NCBI GenBank assembly: GCA_035642125.1
Contig: DASQSZ010000413.1
Coordinates: forward strand, 1 to 53,427
Reading direction: 5' to 3'
From: CALAED01 sp937891035
GTDB lineage: Bacteria > Actinomycetota > Actinomycetes > Streptosporangiales > Streptosporangiaceae
Length of the DNA: 53,427 nt
Shown here: piece after piece, positions 24,539 through 32,815 of the stretch
Numbering within the stretch: position 1 is the stretch's first letter
Layout: every line of letters begins with the position of its first letter
Notes under the pieces: generated by a model
Databases searched by the model: none
Told to the model about the DNA's origin: nothing
The model's input: the letters and a program-made list of their open reading frames with translations, nothing else
Program-made: the position numbers and the translations under genes

Positions 24539-24628
24539 CGGTTCCCCTCCTGGCCCGAAGCACCGGAATGGGCGGGAGCACGCTGCTCCGGCGGCCGCCG
24601 TCATCCGGCGGACGAAACGCCGGAAGCC

Positions 24629-27067
24629 CTAGATCACGGCGCCTGAATCGCCTGGGGGACGCGTGGTCTTGGCCGGTGTTCTACTGGTCGTGCGGCTGGT
24701 TCGGCCGCGGGGTGGGGGTGTGGCGCCTTTGTTGTGGAGTTCGATGGCGAGCGGGGTCGCGGTGAACATGGAGGAGTAGGTGCCGACGGCGATGCCGATC
24801 AGCAGGGCGAGGGCGAAGTCGGCAAGCGAGTCGCCGCCGAGGAAGAGCAGTGCGGCGAGGATGAACACCGCGCCGAGGCCGGTGTTGATGGTGCGGGGGA
24901 CGGTTTGGAGTATGGCGTCGTTGGCGAGATCGGCGAAGGGCGTGCGGACGCGGGCGTGCCAGTGTTCGCGGATGCGGTCGAAGACGACGACGGAGTCGTT
25001 GACGGAATAGCCGATGACGGTGAGCAGGGCGGCGAGGAAGACCCCGTCGATGGGCTTGCCGAGCCACGCGAAGACGCCGATGAGGATGGCCACGTCGTGG
25101 GCCATGGCGGTGACCGCGGCGGCGCCGAAGGTCCATCGGAATCTGATGGCCAGGTAGGCGAGTTGGGCGGCGAGCGCGATGGCGAGCGCGATGAGGGCGT
25201 TGCGGCGTAGTTCGTCGCCGAGGCTGGGTCCGATGAACTCATCGCGCAGCTTGGTGGCCTGGCCGCCGTCGCGGGACAGGGCGGCGCGGATACGTTCTTG
25301 TTCGTCGCCGGTGAGCCGTTCGGCGCGGACGGTGATGTTGTTTTGATCGGAGGCCTGCACGACGGCGCGGGGGAACCCGGCCGCGGCAACGCGCTGGCGG
25401 GCCTGGTCGACGTCGACGGCGCGGGAGGTGGAGTATTCGACCAGCCGGCCGCCGGTGAACTCCACTCCGAAGTTCAGCCCGCGTACGAAGATCCCGCTGA
25501 CGGCGACGGCGACCGCGAGGGCGGAGATGGCAAGCCAGGTGCGCCGGTGGCGCATCAGGTTCGGTCGGTGGTCGGTGAGCCAGGTCCGGACGCGCCCGAG
25601 CCCGCTCATGCCGGTGACGGCCGGGTGGCGCCGGATGAGGCGCCGGTTGACCGCCCATTCGGTCAGGACCCGGGTGACGATGAGGGCGGACAGCATGGAG
25701 GCGAGCACGCCGATGGACAGGGTGACGCCGAACCCGCGGACCGGCCCGGAGGCGAGGAAGAACAACAACCCGGCGGCGAGCAGAGTGGTGATGTTGGAGT
25801 CGGCGATGGCCGACAAAGCACCTTTGAACCCGCGGATGAGGGACCTACGCAGGCTCCTGCGGGCGCTCGCGCCATCGGCGGCGTACTCCTCGCGGGCGCG
25901 TTCGAACACCAGCACGTTGGCGTCCACGGCCATGCCGATGGCGAGGACGAATCCGGCGAGGCCGGGCAGCGTGAGGGTGGCGCCGAGCGCGAGGAGCGCC
26001 GCATAAGAGATCAGCCCGTATCCGGCGAGGGCGACGGTGGCCATACCGCCCAGCAGTCGATAGACGGCGATGATGAACAGCCCGGTGAGGGCGACGCCGA
26101 TGACGGCGGCCTTGCTGCTGGCCTCGATCGCGGCCTGCCCGAGGCTTGGACCCACCGTGCGCTGTTCGATGATCTCGACGGGCACGGGTAGCGCGCCGCC
26201 TTTGATCAGCAACGCCAGGTCTTGCGCCTCCTGCGGACTGAACTGGCCGGTGATCTGGGTGGAGCCGCCCACGATCCCCACCCTGCAGCGCACCGTCTCC
26301 TCCACTTGGGGGGAGGAGATGATCTGGTTGTCCAGCACGATGGCGACCCGGCGTTGGGGGTCACCGGGCGGCCGGCACGCCGCGTCCCCGGTGACCCGCT
26401 CCCAGGCTCGGCCGCCCCCGCCGCGGAAGTCGATGGTGACGAACCAGCCCATGGCGGGCTGTTGCGGGTCGGTGCGGGCGTCGGCGCCGCTGACCCCTTC
26501 CCCGGTGAGTACGGCCGGGCCGAGCCGAAGCCGCTGTCCTTCCTCATCGGCCAGCACGTTCTCCCGGCGAGGATCGATCACCGTCGACCGGCCCGGTTGA
26601 CCCGGCGACGGCGCCGGCGTGGGAGTGGCAGTGGTGGCCTGCCCGGTCGGGGACGGCCGCGGCGTCGAAGTCGGACTTTCCGTTGGGCTCGTGGTGGGGG
26701 CCTGATCGGGTGATGCGATGCCGAGCACGGGGTGGAAGGTCAGCTGCGCGGTGCGGCCGATGACCGCGGCCGCCTGCCGCGGGTCCTGCACATCCGGCAG
26801 TTCCACGACGATGCGGCGTTCGCCGGAGCGAGCCAGGGTCGGTTCGGCCACGCCGAGCGCGTCGACCCTGCGGCGCAACACCTCCAACGCCCGGTCGGTG
26901 GATTCGGCGTTGGCCTTGGTGGTGGGCGAATCGCTGGTTTCCAGCACGATCTGAGTGCCGCCGCGCAGGTCAAGACCCAGGCGAGGCGTCTTGGTGAGGA
27001 CGAAGAAGGCGGATAGGGCGAGAATGGCAAGCGCGAGTACGGCGCGCACCGCGGCGGCGCGGTTCAC
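24629..27067 (-). CDS. secDF: Fused SecD-SecF protein-export subunit
   Basis: 812 residues. SecD half: TM1, DLRGGTQIVLET, periplasmic P1 domain with VVELPDVQDP, the TVGPSLGQAAIEASSKAAVIG turn, five TMs with GMAVDANVLVFERAREEY. SecF half: NFGVEFTGGRLVEYSTS, IGPSLGDELRRNAL, GYSVNDSVVVFDRIREH. The pair uses the proton gradient to pull proteins through SecYEG. The P1 domain has a Pro/Ser/Thr-rich insertion (about 125-165). Actinobacteria usually keep separate secD and secF near ruvB; a fused copy like this is often additional. GTG 27067 opens NRAAAVRAVLALAIL. The last 35 residues are basic and Pro/Thr-rich. Confidence 0.92.
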   Translation of the reverse strand: MNRAAAVRAVLALAILALSAFFVLTKTPRLGLDLRGGTQIVLETSDSPTTKANAESTDRALEVLRRRVDALGVAEPTLARSGERRIVVELPDVQDPRQAAAVIGRTAQLTFHPVLGIASPDQAPTTSPTESPTSTPRPSPTGQATTATPTPAPSPGQPGRSTVIDPRRENVLADEEGQRLRLGPAVLTGEGVSGADARTDPQQPAMGWFVTIDFRGGGGRAWERVTGDAACRPPGDPQRRVAIVLDNQIISSPQVEETVRCRVGIVGGSTQITGQFSPQEAQDLALLIKGGALPVPVEIIEQRTVGPSLGQAAIEASSKAAVIGVALTGLFIIAVYRLLGGMATVALAGYGLISYAALLALGATLTLPGLAGFVLAIGMAVDANVLVFERAREEYAADGASARRSLRRSLIRGFKGALSAIADSNITTLLAAGLLFFLASGPVRGFGVTLSIGVLASMLSALIVTRVLTEWAVNRRLIRRHPAVTGMSGLGRVRTWLTDHRPNLMRHRRTWLAISALAVAVAVSGIFVRGLNFGVEFTGGRLVEYSTSRAVDVDQARQRVAAAGFPRAVVQASDQNNITVRAERLTGDEQERIRAALSRDGGQATKLRDEFIGPSLGDELRRNALIALAIALAAQLAYLAIRFRWTFGAAAVTAMAHDVAILIGVFAWLGKPIDGVFLAALLTVIGYSVNDSVVVFDRIREHWHARVRTPFADLANDAILQTVPRTINTGLGAVFILAALLFLGGDSLADFALALLIGIAVGTYSSMFTATPLAIELHNKGATPPPRGRTSRTTSRTPAKTTRPPGDSGAVI

Positions 27068-27360
27068 AACAACGGTCTCCGGACGAAACGAGGCCGCCGA
27101 GCACGGCGGCGGGGCCGACGATCAGAACGGGGATCAAAGATCGATCGGGGTACACGGCGCGTCGGCTGCCGCATGTTCGGTGCCCTCCACATCGTCCGCG
27201 GCGCTGATGTGTGTCCGCCTCACTAGCTTGACACAACACCGGGCGGATGCCTCCGGTGCGAGTTCCTCACCGTGTCGCCGGCGGATGGAGGGCAGCGGCT
27301 AGACGGTCGCCGAGCTCCGTCTGCCGTAAGCGGTCGCTCGGGCCGATGCGCGCGGAACCG

Positions 27361-28506
27361 TCACCATTCGGCGAAGGCGCCGTCGTCGTGGCGCCAGATC
27401 GGGTTGCGCCACGCATGCCCTGACTTGTCGCCGCGCCGTACGGCCGCCTCATCGACCTGCACGCCGAGCCCGGGACCTGGCGGCGGCAGGGCATGACCGG
27501 CGGTGAACTGGAAGATCGCTGGATCGAGCACGTAGTCGAGCAGGTCGGCATCGGTGTTGTAGTGGATGCCGATCGAGTGCTCCTGGATCAGGAAGTTCGG
27601 GGTGGCGAAGGCGACCTGCAGGCTGGCGGCGAGGGCGAGCGGGCCCAGCGGGCAATGCGGCGCCACATGGGCTCCCCAGACTTCGGCGAGCGCGGCGATC
27701 CGCCGGGTCTCGGAGATCCCCCCGGCGTGTGAGATGTCGGGCTGCACGACCGCGACCCCCGCCTGCAGCACGGGCAGGAAGTCCCACCGCGAGTAGAGCC
27801 GTTCGCCGACGGCGATGGGCACGTTGCTCGCGGTGACGACGTCGCGGAGCAGATGCGGGCTGTCGGGCAGCACCGGCTCCTCGGCGAACAGTGGGTGCAA
27901 GTCCGCGAGCAGCGGCAGCAGTCGCCGAGAGTCGGCCGGCGCGATACGGCCATGGAAGTCGACCGCCACGTCCCGTCCCGGGCCGAGCGCCTCGCGCGCC
28001 GCGGCGACCCGATCGACAACCGCGGCCACGTCGGCGCTGCCGGCCAGCGGCGGCATCCGTCCCGAAGCGTTCATCTTGACGGCGGTGAACCCCTCGGCCA
28101 CCCGGGCAGCGATGCCGTCGGCCAGCGCCGCGGGCTCGTCGCCGCCGACCCAGGCGTACATCCGGACCCGGTCGCGTACGGGCCCGCCCAGCAGCGCGTG
28201 CACCGGGACGCCATAGGCCTTGCCGGCGATGTCCCACAGCGCCTGGTCAAGACCGGCCAGCGCGCTCGACAACACCGGCCCGCCCCGGTAGAAGCCGCCC
28301 TTGGCGAGCACCTGCCAGTGGTCCTCGATGCGAAGCGGATCGCGTCCCACGAGTTGCTCGGCCAGTACGTCCACCGCCGCGCGGACCACCTCGGCCCGGC
28401 CCTCCACCACCGGCTCGCCCCACCCGACCAGGCCGTCGTCGGTCTCGATCCGGCAAAACAGCCAGCGCGGCGGGACGAGGAACGTCTCCACCCTGGTGAT
28501 CTTCAT
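27361..28506 (-). CDS. dgoD: D-galactonate dehydratase-like enolase-superfamily enzyme
   Basis: 381 residues, aligned by eye along its full length with DgoD: starts MKITRVETFLVPPRWLF, then GWGEPVVEGR, FYRGGPVLSSALAGLDQALWDI, YAWVGGDEP, metal ligands in DFHGRI, EEPV and GERLYSRWDF, IQPDISHAGGI-like VVQPDISHAGGISE, the catalytic His region APHCPLGPLALAA, SIGIHYN, and the end WRNPIWRHDDGAFAEW. It would remove water from D-galactonate (or a close aldonate) to give 2-keto-3-deoxy-galactonate. The gene overlaps the regulator gene by 4 nt; last of the cluster. KDGal kinase and aldolase genes are not in the window. Confidence 0.85.
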   Translation of the reverse strand: MKITRVETFLVPPRWLFCRIETDDGLVGWGEPVVEGRAEVVRAAVDVLAEQLVGRDPLRIEDHWQVLAKGGFYRGGPVLSSALAGLDQALWDIAGKAYGVPVHALLGGPVRDRVRMYAWVGGDEPAALADGIAARVAEGFTAVKMNASGRMPPLAGSADVAAVVDRVAAAREALGPGRDVAVDFHGRIAPADSRRLLPLLADLHPLFAEEPVLPDSPHLLRDVVTASNVPIAVGERLYSRWDFLPVLQAGVAVVQPDISHAGGISETRRIAALAEVWGAHVAPHCPLGPLALAASLQVAFATPNFLIQEHSIGIHYNTDADLLDYVLDPAIFQFTAGHALPPPGPGLGVQVDEAAVRRGDKSGHAWRNPIWRHDDGAFAEW

Positions 28507-29201
28507 GGCGCTCCGCCCAGCTCCGCCTGGTCGCGGGCGGCCTGGTCGAGCAGCCCGCGCATGGCCCGCTCGGCCGCGTCTGGATCGCCGGACCGTACGG
28601 CCGCCAGCACGGCCTGGTGCGGGGGCAGGAAGTCCTCGCGGTGTCCCGCCGCGTGCACCAGCAGGTCGCGGGCGCGCAACCCGATCTCGATGATGTGCTC
28701 CATTCGGGCGAGCAACTCGTTGTGGGACGCGGCCAGCAAGGTCCGGTGGAAGGCCAGATCGGCCTCGACGATCTCCTCCGGGCTGGCCTCCGCCGGTACG
28801 AGAGTCAGCGTGCCCTCCAGCGCGGCCAGGTCGTCGTCGGTCCTGCGGACGGCGGCCAGCCGGGCGCCGGCCGGCTCGACGATGAGGCGCACCTCATGCA
28901 GGTTGGTCAGGAACTGGTCTCTGGCCGAACTCTCGAACTGCCAGCGCAGCAGGTCGGGGTCGAGCAGGCTCCAGTCGGCGCGCGGCCGGACGAACGTCCC
29001 GCGTTTGGGTCGCGCGTCCACCAGGCCCTTGGCCGCCAGGACCTTCAGGGCCTCGCGGACGACGGTCTTGCTCACGTCGAAGGTGGCCTCGAGGTGTTCG
29101 ATGTCGAGGATCGAGCCCGGTGGCTCCGCGCCGCTCACGATGCGCCGGCCGACTTCCTGCACGACCTGGCCGTGCAGTCCGCGGTCGGGATATCCGGTCA
29201 C
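28503..29201 (-). CDS. FadR-subfamily (GntR/FCD) transcriptional regulator
   Basis: 232 residues. Winged HTH at about 5-72 (GLHGQVVQEVGRRIVSGAEPPGSILDIEHLEATFDVSKTVVREALKVLAAKGLVDARPKRGTFVRP). The FCD ligand domain carries the metal-binding pattern with EVRLIVEPAGARLAA, EADLAFHRTLLAASHNELL and HQAVLAAVRSGDPDAAERAM. GTG 29201 (VTGYPDRG) with AAGGA upstream is chosen over starts further upstream in the open frame. Regulators of this type beside dgoD sense aldonates and repress the sugar-acid operon. AT-rich palindromes ahead of the binding-protein and epimerase genes are candidate targets. Confidence 0.88.
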   Translation of the reverse strand: MTGYPDRGLHGQVVQEVGRRIVSGAEPPGSILDIEHLEATFDVSKTVVREALKVLAAKGLVDARPKRGTFVRPRADWSLLDPDLLRWQFESSARDQFLTNLHEVRLIVEPAGARLAAVRRTDDDLAALEGTLTLVPAEASPEEIVEADLAFHRTLLAASHNELLARMEHIIEIGLRARDLLVHAAGHREDFLPPHQAVLAAVRSGDPDAAERAMRGLLDQAARDQAELGGAP

Positions 29202-29232
29202 TGGCCACCGTCCTTCTGTCCCGGGAGTGTCG

Positions 29233-30057
29233 TCAAGCGGAGTCCTTCTTGGCGCTCCAGCCCCCGTCGACGAGCAAACTCGCCCCGGTGATGTAGGAGC
29301 TTTCGGCCGAACCGAGGAAGGCCACCGCTGCGGCCACCTCGTCGGGCCGGCCGAAGCGGCCCGCCGCGGTGGCCGCGACGCTGCGGCGTCGTGCCGTCTC
29401 GTCGATGCCATCCCAGGCGGGGGTCAAGATCGGTCCGGGAACGACGGTGTTGACCCGTACGCGCGGTCCGTACTCCACCGCGAGCTGGCGGGCCAGCGCG
29501 CACAGTCCGCCCTTGGCGGCCGCGTAAGCGGGATGACCCGGCAGCCCCGCCGTGGCGTGCACCGAAGACGTCAGCACGACCGCGCCCGCGCCCGTCCCCG
29601 CGCCCGTCCCCGCGCCCGCCCCCGCCCCCGCGCGTGCGCGTGCGCGTGCGCGTGAGCCCTTGTCCCCGGCGGCGGCCAGCAGCCCGACGCAGGCCCTGAC
29701 CCCGAGGTAGGTGGCCTTGAGGTTGACGGCGAGCTGCCGGTCCCAGTCCTCCTCGGCGAGTTCGTGTGCGGGCGCGCGGACGATCACGCTGGCGTTGGAG
29801 CACAGTACGTCCAGGTGGCCGATCTCGGCGCGAACCAGGCCGGCCACCCGCGCCCAGGTGCCGGCCAAGGACACGTCGCCCGACACCGGCAGCACCGCCG
29901 GGCGGTCGGCGGCGACGTCGCGCAACGGGCCGGCGGCGATGTCGACCGCGATCACGGTGGCGCCATCGCGCACGAACCGGTCGACGATCGCGGCGCCGAT
30001 GCCCGACGCGGCGCCCGTCACCACGGCGCACTTGCCGTCGAACGGCTTGGCGGTCAT
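29233..30057 (-). CDS. SDR-family sugar dehydrogenase (probable)
   Basis: 274 residues. Rossmann motif CAVVTGAASGIGAAIV, NNAG equivalent changed to CSNASVI, catalytic Ser in VVLTSSVHA, YxxxK as YAAAKGG, and the C-terminal ITGASLLVDGGW. Classical SDRs of this sort oxidise aldoses or sugar alcohols with NAD(P)+. Beside an aldonate dehydratase, an aldose (galactose or fucose type) dehydrogenase is the simplest reading. Odd: a low-complexity Arg-Ala/Gly-Ala/Gly-Thr stretch of about 24 residues is inserted just before the catalytic-Ser strand, encoded by GC-only tandem repeats. Overlaps the permease gene by 4 nt. Confidence 0.85.
   Translation of the reverse strand: MTAKPFDGKCAVVTGAASGIGAAIVDRFVRDGATVIAVDIAAGPLRDVAADRPAVLPVSGDVSLAGTWARVAGLVRAEIGHLDVLCSNASVIVRAPAHELAEEDWDRQLAVNLKATYLGVRACVGLLAAAGDKGSRARARARAGAGAGAGTGAGTGAGAVVLTSSVHATAGLPGHPAYAAAKGGLCALARQLAVEYGPRVRVNTVVPGPILTPAWDGIDETARRRSVAATAAGRFGRPDEVAAAVAFLGSAESSYITGASLLVDGGWSAKKDSA
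29581..29655 (+). repeat. GC-only tandem repeats inside the SDR gene
   Basis: Units of CGCGCCCGTCCC and CCCGCC fill 29581-29630. About four copies of the hexamer GCGCGT/GCGCGTG fill 29630-29655. The tract is in frame and encodes the low-complexity insertion of the SDR protein. Confidence 0.85.
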
Positions 30058-31088
30058 GTCGGCAACCCGACGGGGCGCTCACCGCTGCGCCGCTGCTGAA
30101 TGACGACGGCGCAGACGAGCAGGGTGCCCTGGGCCACGTTCTGCCAGAACGAGTTGACGCCCTGCACGGTCAGTCCGTTGTCGAGAGCACCCAGCAGGGC
30201 CACGGCAAGCAGCGTACCGCCGACCCCGCCTCTGCCGCCTTTGAGCGCGCAGCCGCCCAGCGCGGCCGCGGTGATCGCCTTGAGCTCGAGTCCCTCGCTG
30301 CCGGACGTGGGCTGGCCGGACCCTGTCCGCGCGGTCAAGATGATGCCGGCCACCGCGGCGACCAGGCCGGCCAGCGCGTACACCGAGATCAGGTATTTGT
30401 TGATGTCGATGCCGGCGAGCCGGGCGGCGGTGTCGTTTCCGCCGATCGCGTAGATGTTGCGGCCGACGTCGGTGTACTTCAGCAAGATGTGTACGGCGAT
30501 CGCCACGGCCAGCAGGATCCACATCAAGACCGGCACCCCGGCGATCTTGCCGCGGCCGATGAAGATGAAGATGTCGTCGCCCAGCACGTACCCCTGGGCG
30601 CTGCCGTCGGAGATGAGCTGCGCGACGCCCTTGAACGCGGCCAAGGTCGCCAGGGTCGCGATAACCGGGTTGACCCTGCCGTAGACGATGATGAGGCCGT
30701 TGACGACTCCGCAGGCGACGCCCACGGCCAGGGCCGCGCCGATGCCGGCCATGGCGTTGCCGCCCGCGGAGGTGAACGCCATGGCGCTGACGACCGAGGT
30801 CAGCCCCGCCTGCGAGCCGGTGGAGATGTCCAGGGCGCCGCAGACGATGACCACGGTCTGCACCAAGGCGAGCAGCCCGACCACCGTCGCGCTCTGCGCC
30901 ATCACCTGGATGTTGGACCAGCCGAGATAGTCGCTGTTGAGAGAGCCGAACAAGGCCAGCACGGCGACGAGCGCGATCACCAGGCTGAGGTTCTGGCCGC
31001 CGATCGTGCCGACGGCCTGGCGCAGCCGGGTGCCCTGCCGCACGTCCGCCCGCCTCGCCCCCTCAGGGGGTGCGCTGGTCTGGGTCAT
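30054..31088 (-). CDS. Sugar ABC transporter permease (RbsC/MglC/AraH type)
   Basis: 344 residues, about 10 hydrophobic segments after a charged N-terminus. Family marks: VVIVCGALDISTGSQAGLTSVV, ACGVVNGLIIVYGRVNPVIATLATLAAFKGVAQLI, YAIGGNDTAARLAGIDINKYLISVYALAGLVAAVAGIILTARTGSG, and ITAAALGGCALKGGRGGVGGTLLAVALLGALDNGL. It forms the membrane pore of the CUT2-type importer, working with the downstream-named ATPase and the AraF-like binding protein. Its start overlaps the ATPase stop by 4 nt. Confidence 0.93.
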   Translation of the reverse strand: MTQTSAPPEGARRADVRQGTRLRQAVGTIGGQNLSLVIALVAVLALFGSLNSDYLGWSNIQVMAQSATVVGLLALVQTVVIVCGALDISTGSQAGLTSVVSAMAFTSAGGNAMAGIGAALAVGVACGVVNGLIIVYGRVNPVIATLATLAAFKGVAQLISDGSAQGYVLGDDIFIFIGRGKIAGVPVLMWILLAVAIAVHILLKYTDVGRNIYAIGGNDTAARLAGIDINKYLISVYALAGLVAAVAGIILTARTGSGQPTSGSEGLELKAITAAALGGCALKGGRGGVGGTLLAVALLGALDNGLTVQGVNSFWQNVAQGTLLVCAVVIQQRRSGERPVGLPT

Positions 31089-32806
31089 GCGGGTCCTCCA
31101 TGTGGTGGTGCCGTCCCGTCGTGGGGCGCGGTCCCGTCAATGGGCGCGGTCCCGTCGGGCGGTGCGCCGGTCAGGTCATCCGCCATCGCCAGGGCCAGGA
31201 CCGCCTCCTCGGAGGCCGTGTCTCGGTTGAGCTCACCGGTCACCCGGCCGCCCTGCATGACGACGATGCGGTCGGCCAGGCCGAGCACCTCGGGGAGCTC
31301 GGAGGAGATGAACAGCACCGCGACGCCGTCCCGGGCCAGTTCCGCGATGATGGCGTAGATCTCGGCCTTGGCGCCCACGTCGATGCCGCGGGTCGGCTCG
31401 TCGAGGATGATCACCTGGGGCCGGCGGGCCAGCCACCGGGCCAGCACCACCTTCTGCTGGTTGCCGCCCGACAGCCTGCGGATCTCGTGCTCGATGGACG
31501 GGGTACGGATCCGCAGTCGTTCGACGTACTCCTTGGCCAGCCGGCGCTCCTCGGCCCGGCGGACGATGCGCAGCCGGCGCAACCCGCCGAGCGCGGCGAT
31601 CGAGACGTTGTCCCGTACCGAGCGGCTCAGGAAAAGCGCCTGGGCCTTCCGTTCCTCCGGGGCGTAGCCGATGCCCCCCTGGATCGCGTCTTTGGGCTGC
31701 CGCAGTCGGTGCGTACGGCCCCGCACCCGCACCTCGCCGGATCGGATCGGCACGTCTCCGGCCAGCGCGGCGGCCAGCCCGGAACGCCCGGCGCCGACCA
31801 GGCCGGCCAGCGCGACCACCTCGCCGGCGTGCACCTGGAGGCTGACGTCGTGGACATCGTCGGTACTGACCCCGCGCACGTCGAGGACCACCTCGCGGGT
31901 GCCGACGTGCTCGCGGGTGAACATCATGGTGAGGTCGCGGCCGACCATCATCCGTACGATCTCGCCCTCGGTGGTCGTGGCCGCGGGCCGGACGCCCACG
32001 AGCGCGCCGTCGCGCAGCACCGCCACCCGGTCGGCCAGCTGGAAGATCTCCTTCATCCGGTGCGAGACGTAGACGACGGCCAGCCCGTCGGCCCGGAGCC
32101 GCCGGATGAGGGTGAACAGCGCCTCGACCTCGTGTTCGGACAGCGACGATGTGGGCTCGTCAAAGGCGATCACCTTGGCCTCGGTGGTGAGCGCGCGCAG
32201 GATCTCCACAAGCTGCCGCTGCGCCGGGGACAGATCGGCGCCCCGCGCGTCCGGATCGAGCATCCGCGTGAAGCCGAGCCGGTCCAGATCCTCGCGCATC
32301 CGGGCGCGCAGCGCCGCGCGGTCCAGCAGCCGGCCGGCTCGCCGGGGCAGCGCGCCGACGTAGACGTTCTCCGCGACGCTGACATGCGGGATGATCTCGG
32401 GTTCCTGCTGGATCACCCGGATGCCGCCGGCGCGGGCGTCGGCCGGAGAGTGCAGCTCCAGGGGCGCCCCGTCGCGCAGGATCGCGCCGGTGTCGGGGCG
32501 GTAGTCCCCGTTGAGCACCTTGATCAGAGTGGACTTGCCCGCCCCGTTCTCCCCGATCAGCGCGGTCACCTGCCCGGCGGGCAGATCGAGCGAGACGTCA
32601 CGCAGCGCCTGGACACCGGCGAACCGCTTGCCGATGCCCTCGATCCGCAGCGCGATGTGCTCGACGTCCACTTGGTCCACTGGGGCCACTTGGTCGGCCC
32701 CGGCCGCCCGGCCGGTCCGGTCGTTCTGGTCGGCCCGGTCGTTCTGGTCGGTCCGGTCGTTCTGGTCGGTCCGGTCGTTCTGGTCGGCTTGGTCGGCGTC
32801 TGGCAT
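31085..32806 (-). CDS. Sugar ABC transporter duplicated ATPase (MglA/RbsA/AraG type)
   Basis: 573 residues with two ABC cassettes. First (about 55-290): GIGKRFAGVQALRDVSLDL, Walker A GENGAGKSTLIKVL, signature LSPAQRQLVEI, Walker B VIAFDEPTSSLSEHE. Second (about 310-545): Walker A position is degenerate (AGLVGAGRSGLAAAL), as usual in this family, with LSGGNQQKVVLARWLA and IILDEPTRGIDVGAK. Before the first cassette lies a hydrophilic tail of repeated Asp-Gln-Asn-Asp-Arg-Thr units, encoded by an 18-bp tandem repeat. An alternative start inside VEHIALRIEGIGK would remove the tail, but no better ribosome site is seen. Confidence 0.93.
   Translation of the reverse strand: MPDADQADQNDRTDQNDRTDQNDRADQNDRTGRAAGADQVAPVDQVDVEHIALRIEGIGKRFAGVQALRDVSLDLPAGQVTALIGENGAGKSTLIKVLNGDYRPDTGAILRDGAPLELHSPADARAGGIRVIQQEPEIIPHVSVAENVYVGALPRRAGRLLDRAALRARMREDLDRLGFTRMLDPDARGADLSPAQRQLVEILRALTTEAKVIAFDEPTSSLSEHEVEALFTLIRRLRADGLAVVYVSHRMKEIFQLADRVAVLRDGALVGVRPAATTTEGEIVRMMVGRDLTMMFTREHVGTREVVLDVRGVSTDDVHDVSLQVHAGEVVALAGLVGAGRSGLAAALAGDVPIRSGEVRVRGRTHRLRQPKDAIQGGIGYAPEERKAQALFLSRSVRDNVSIAALGGLRRLRIVRRAEERRLAKEYVERLRIRTPSIEHEIRRLSGGNQQKVVLARWLARRPQVIILDEPTRGIDVGAKAEIYAIIAELARDGVAVLFISSELPEVLGLADRIVVMQGGRVTGELNRDTASEEAVLALAMADDLTGAPPDGTAPIDGTAPHDGTAPPHGGPA
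32714..32785 (+). repeat. Four tandem copies of an 18-bp unit
   Basis: GGTCCGGTCGTTCTGGTC at 32714, 32732 (one T-to-C change), 32750 and 32768. In frame at the start of the ATPase gene; each unit encodes six residues (Asp-Gln-Asn-Asp-Arg-Thr/Ala on the reverse strand). Near-identity of the copies points to recent expansion. Confidence 0.93.
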
Positions 32807-32815
32807 CGGGACCGC

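Noticed and set aside
24416..24646. 76-residue + frame before secDF
   Set aside because: Better explained by the NUDIX fragment on the other strand, which has a perfect ribosome site.
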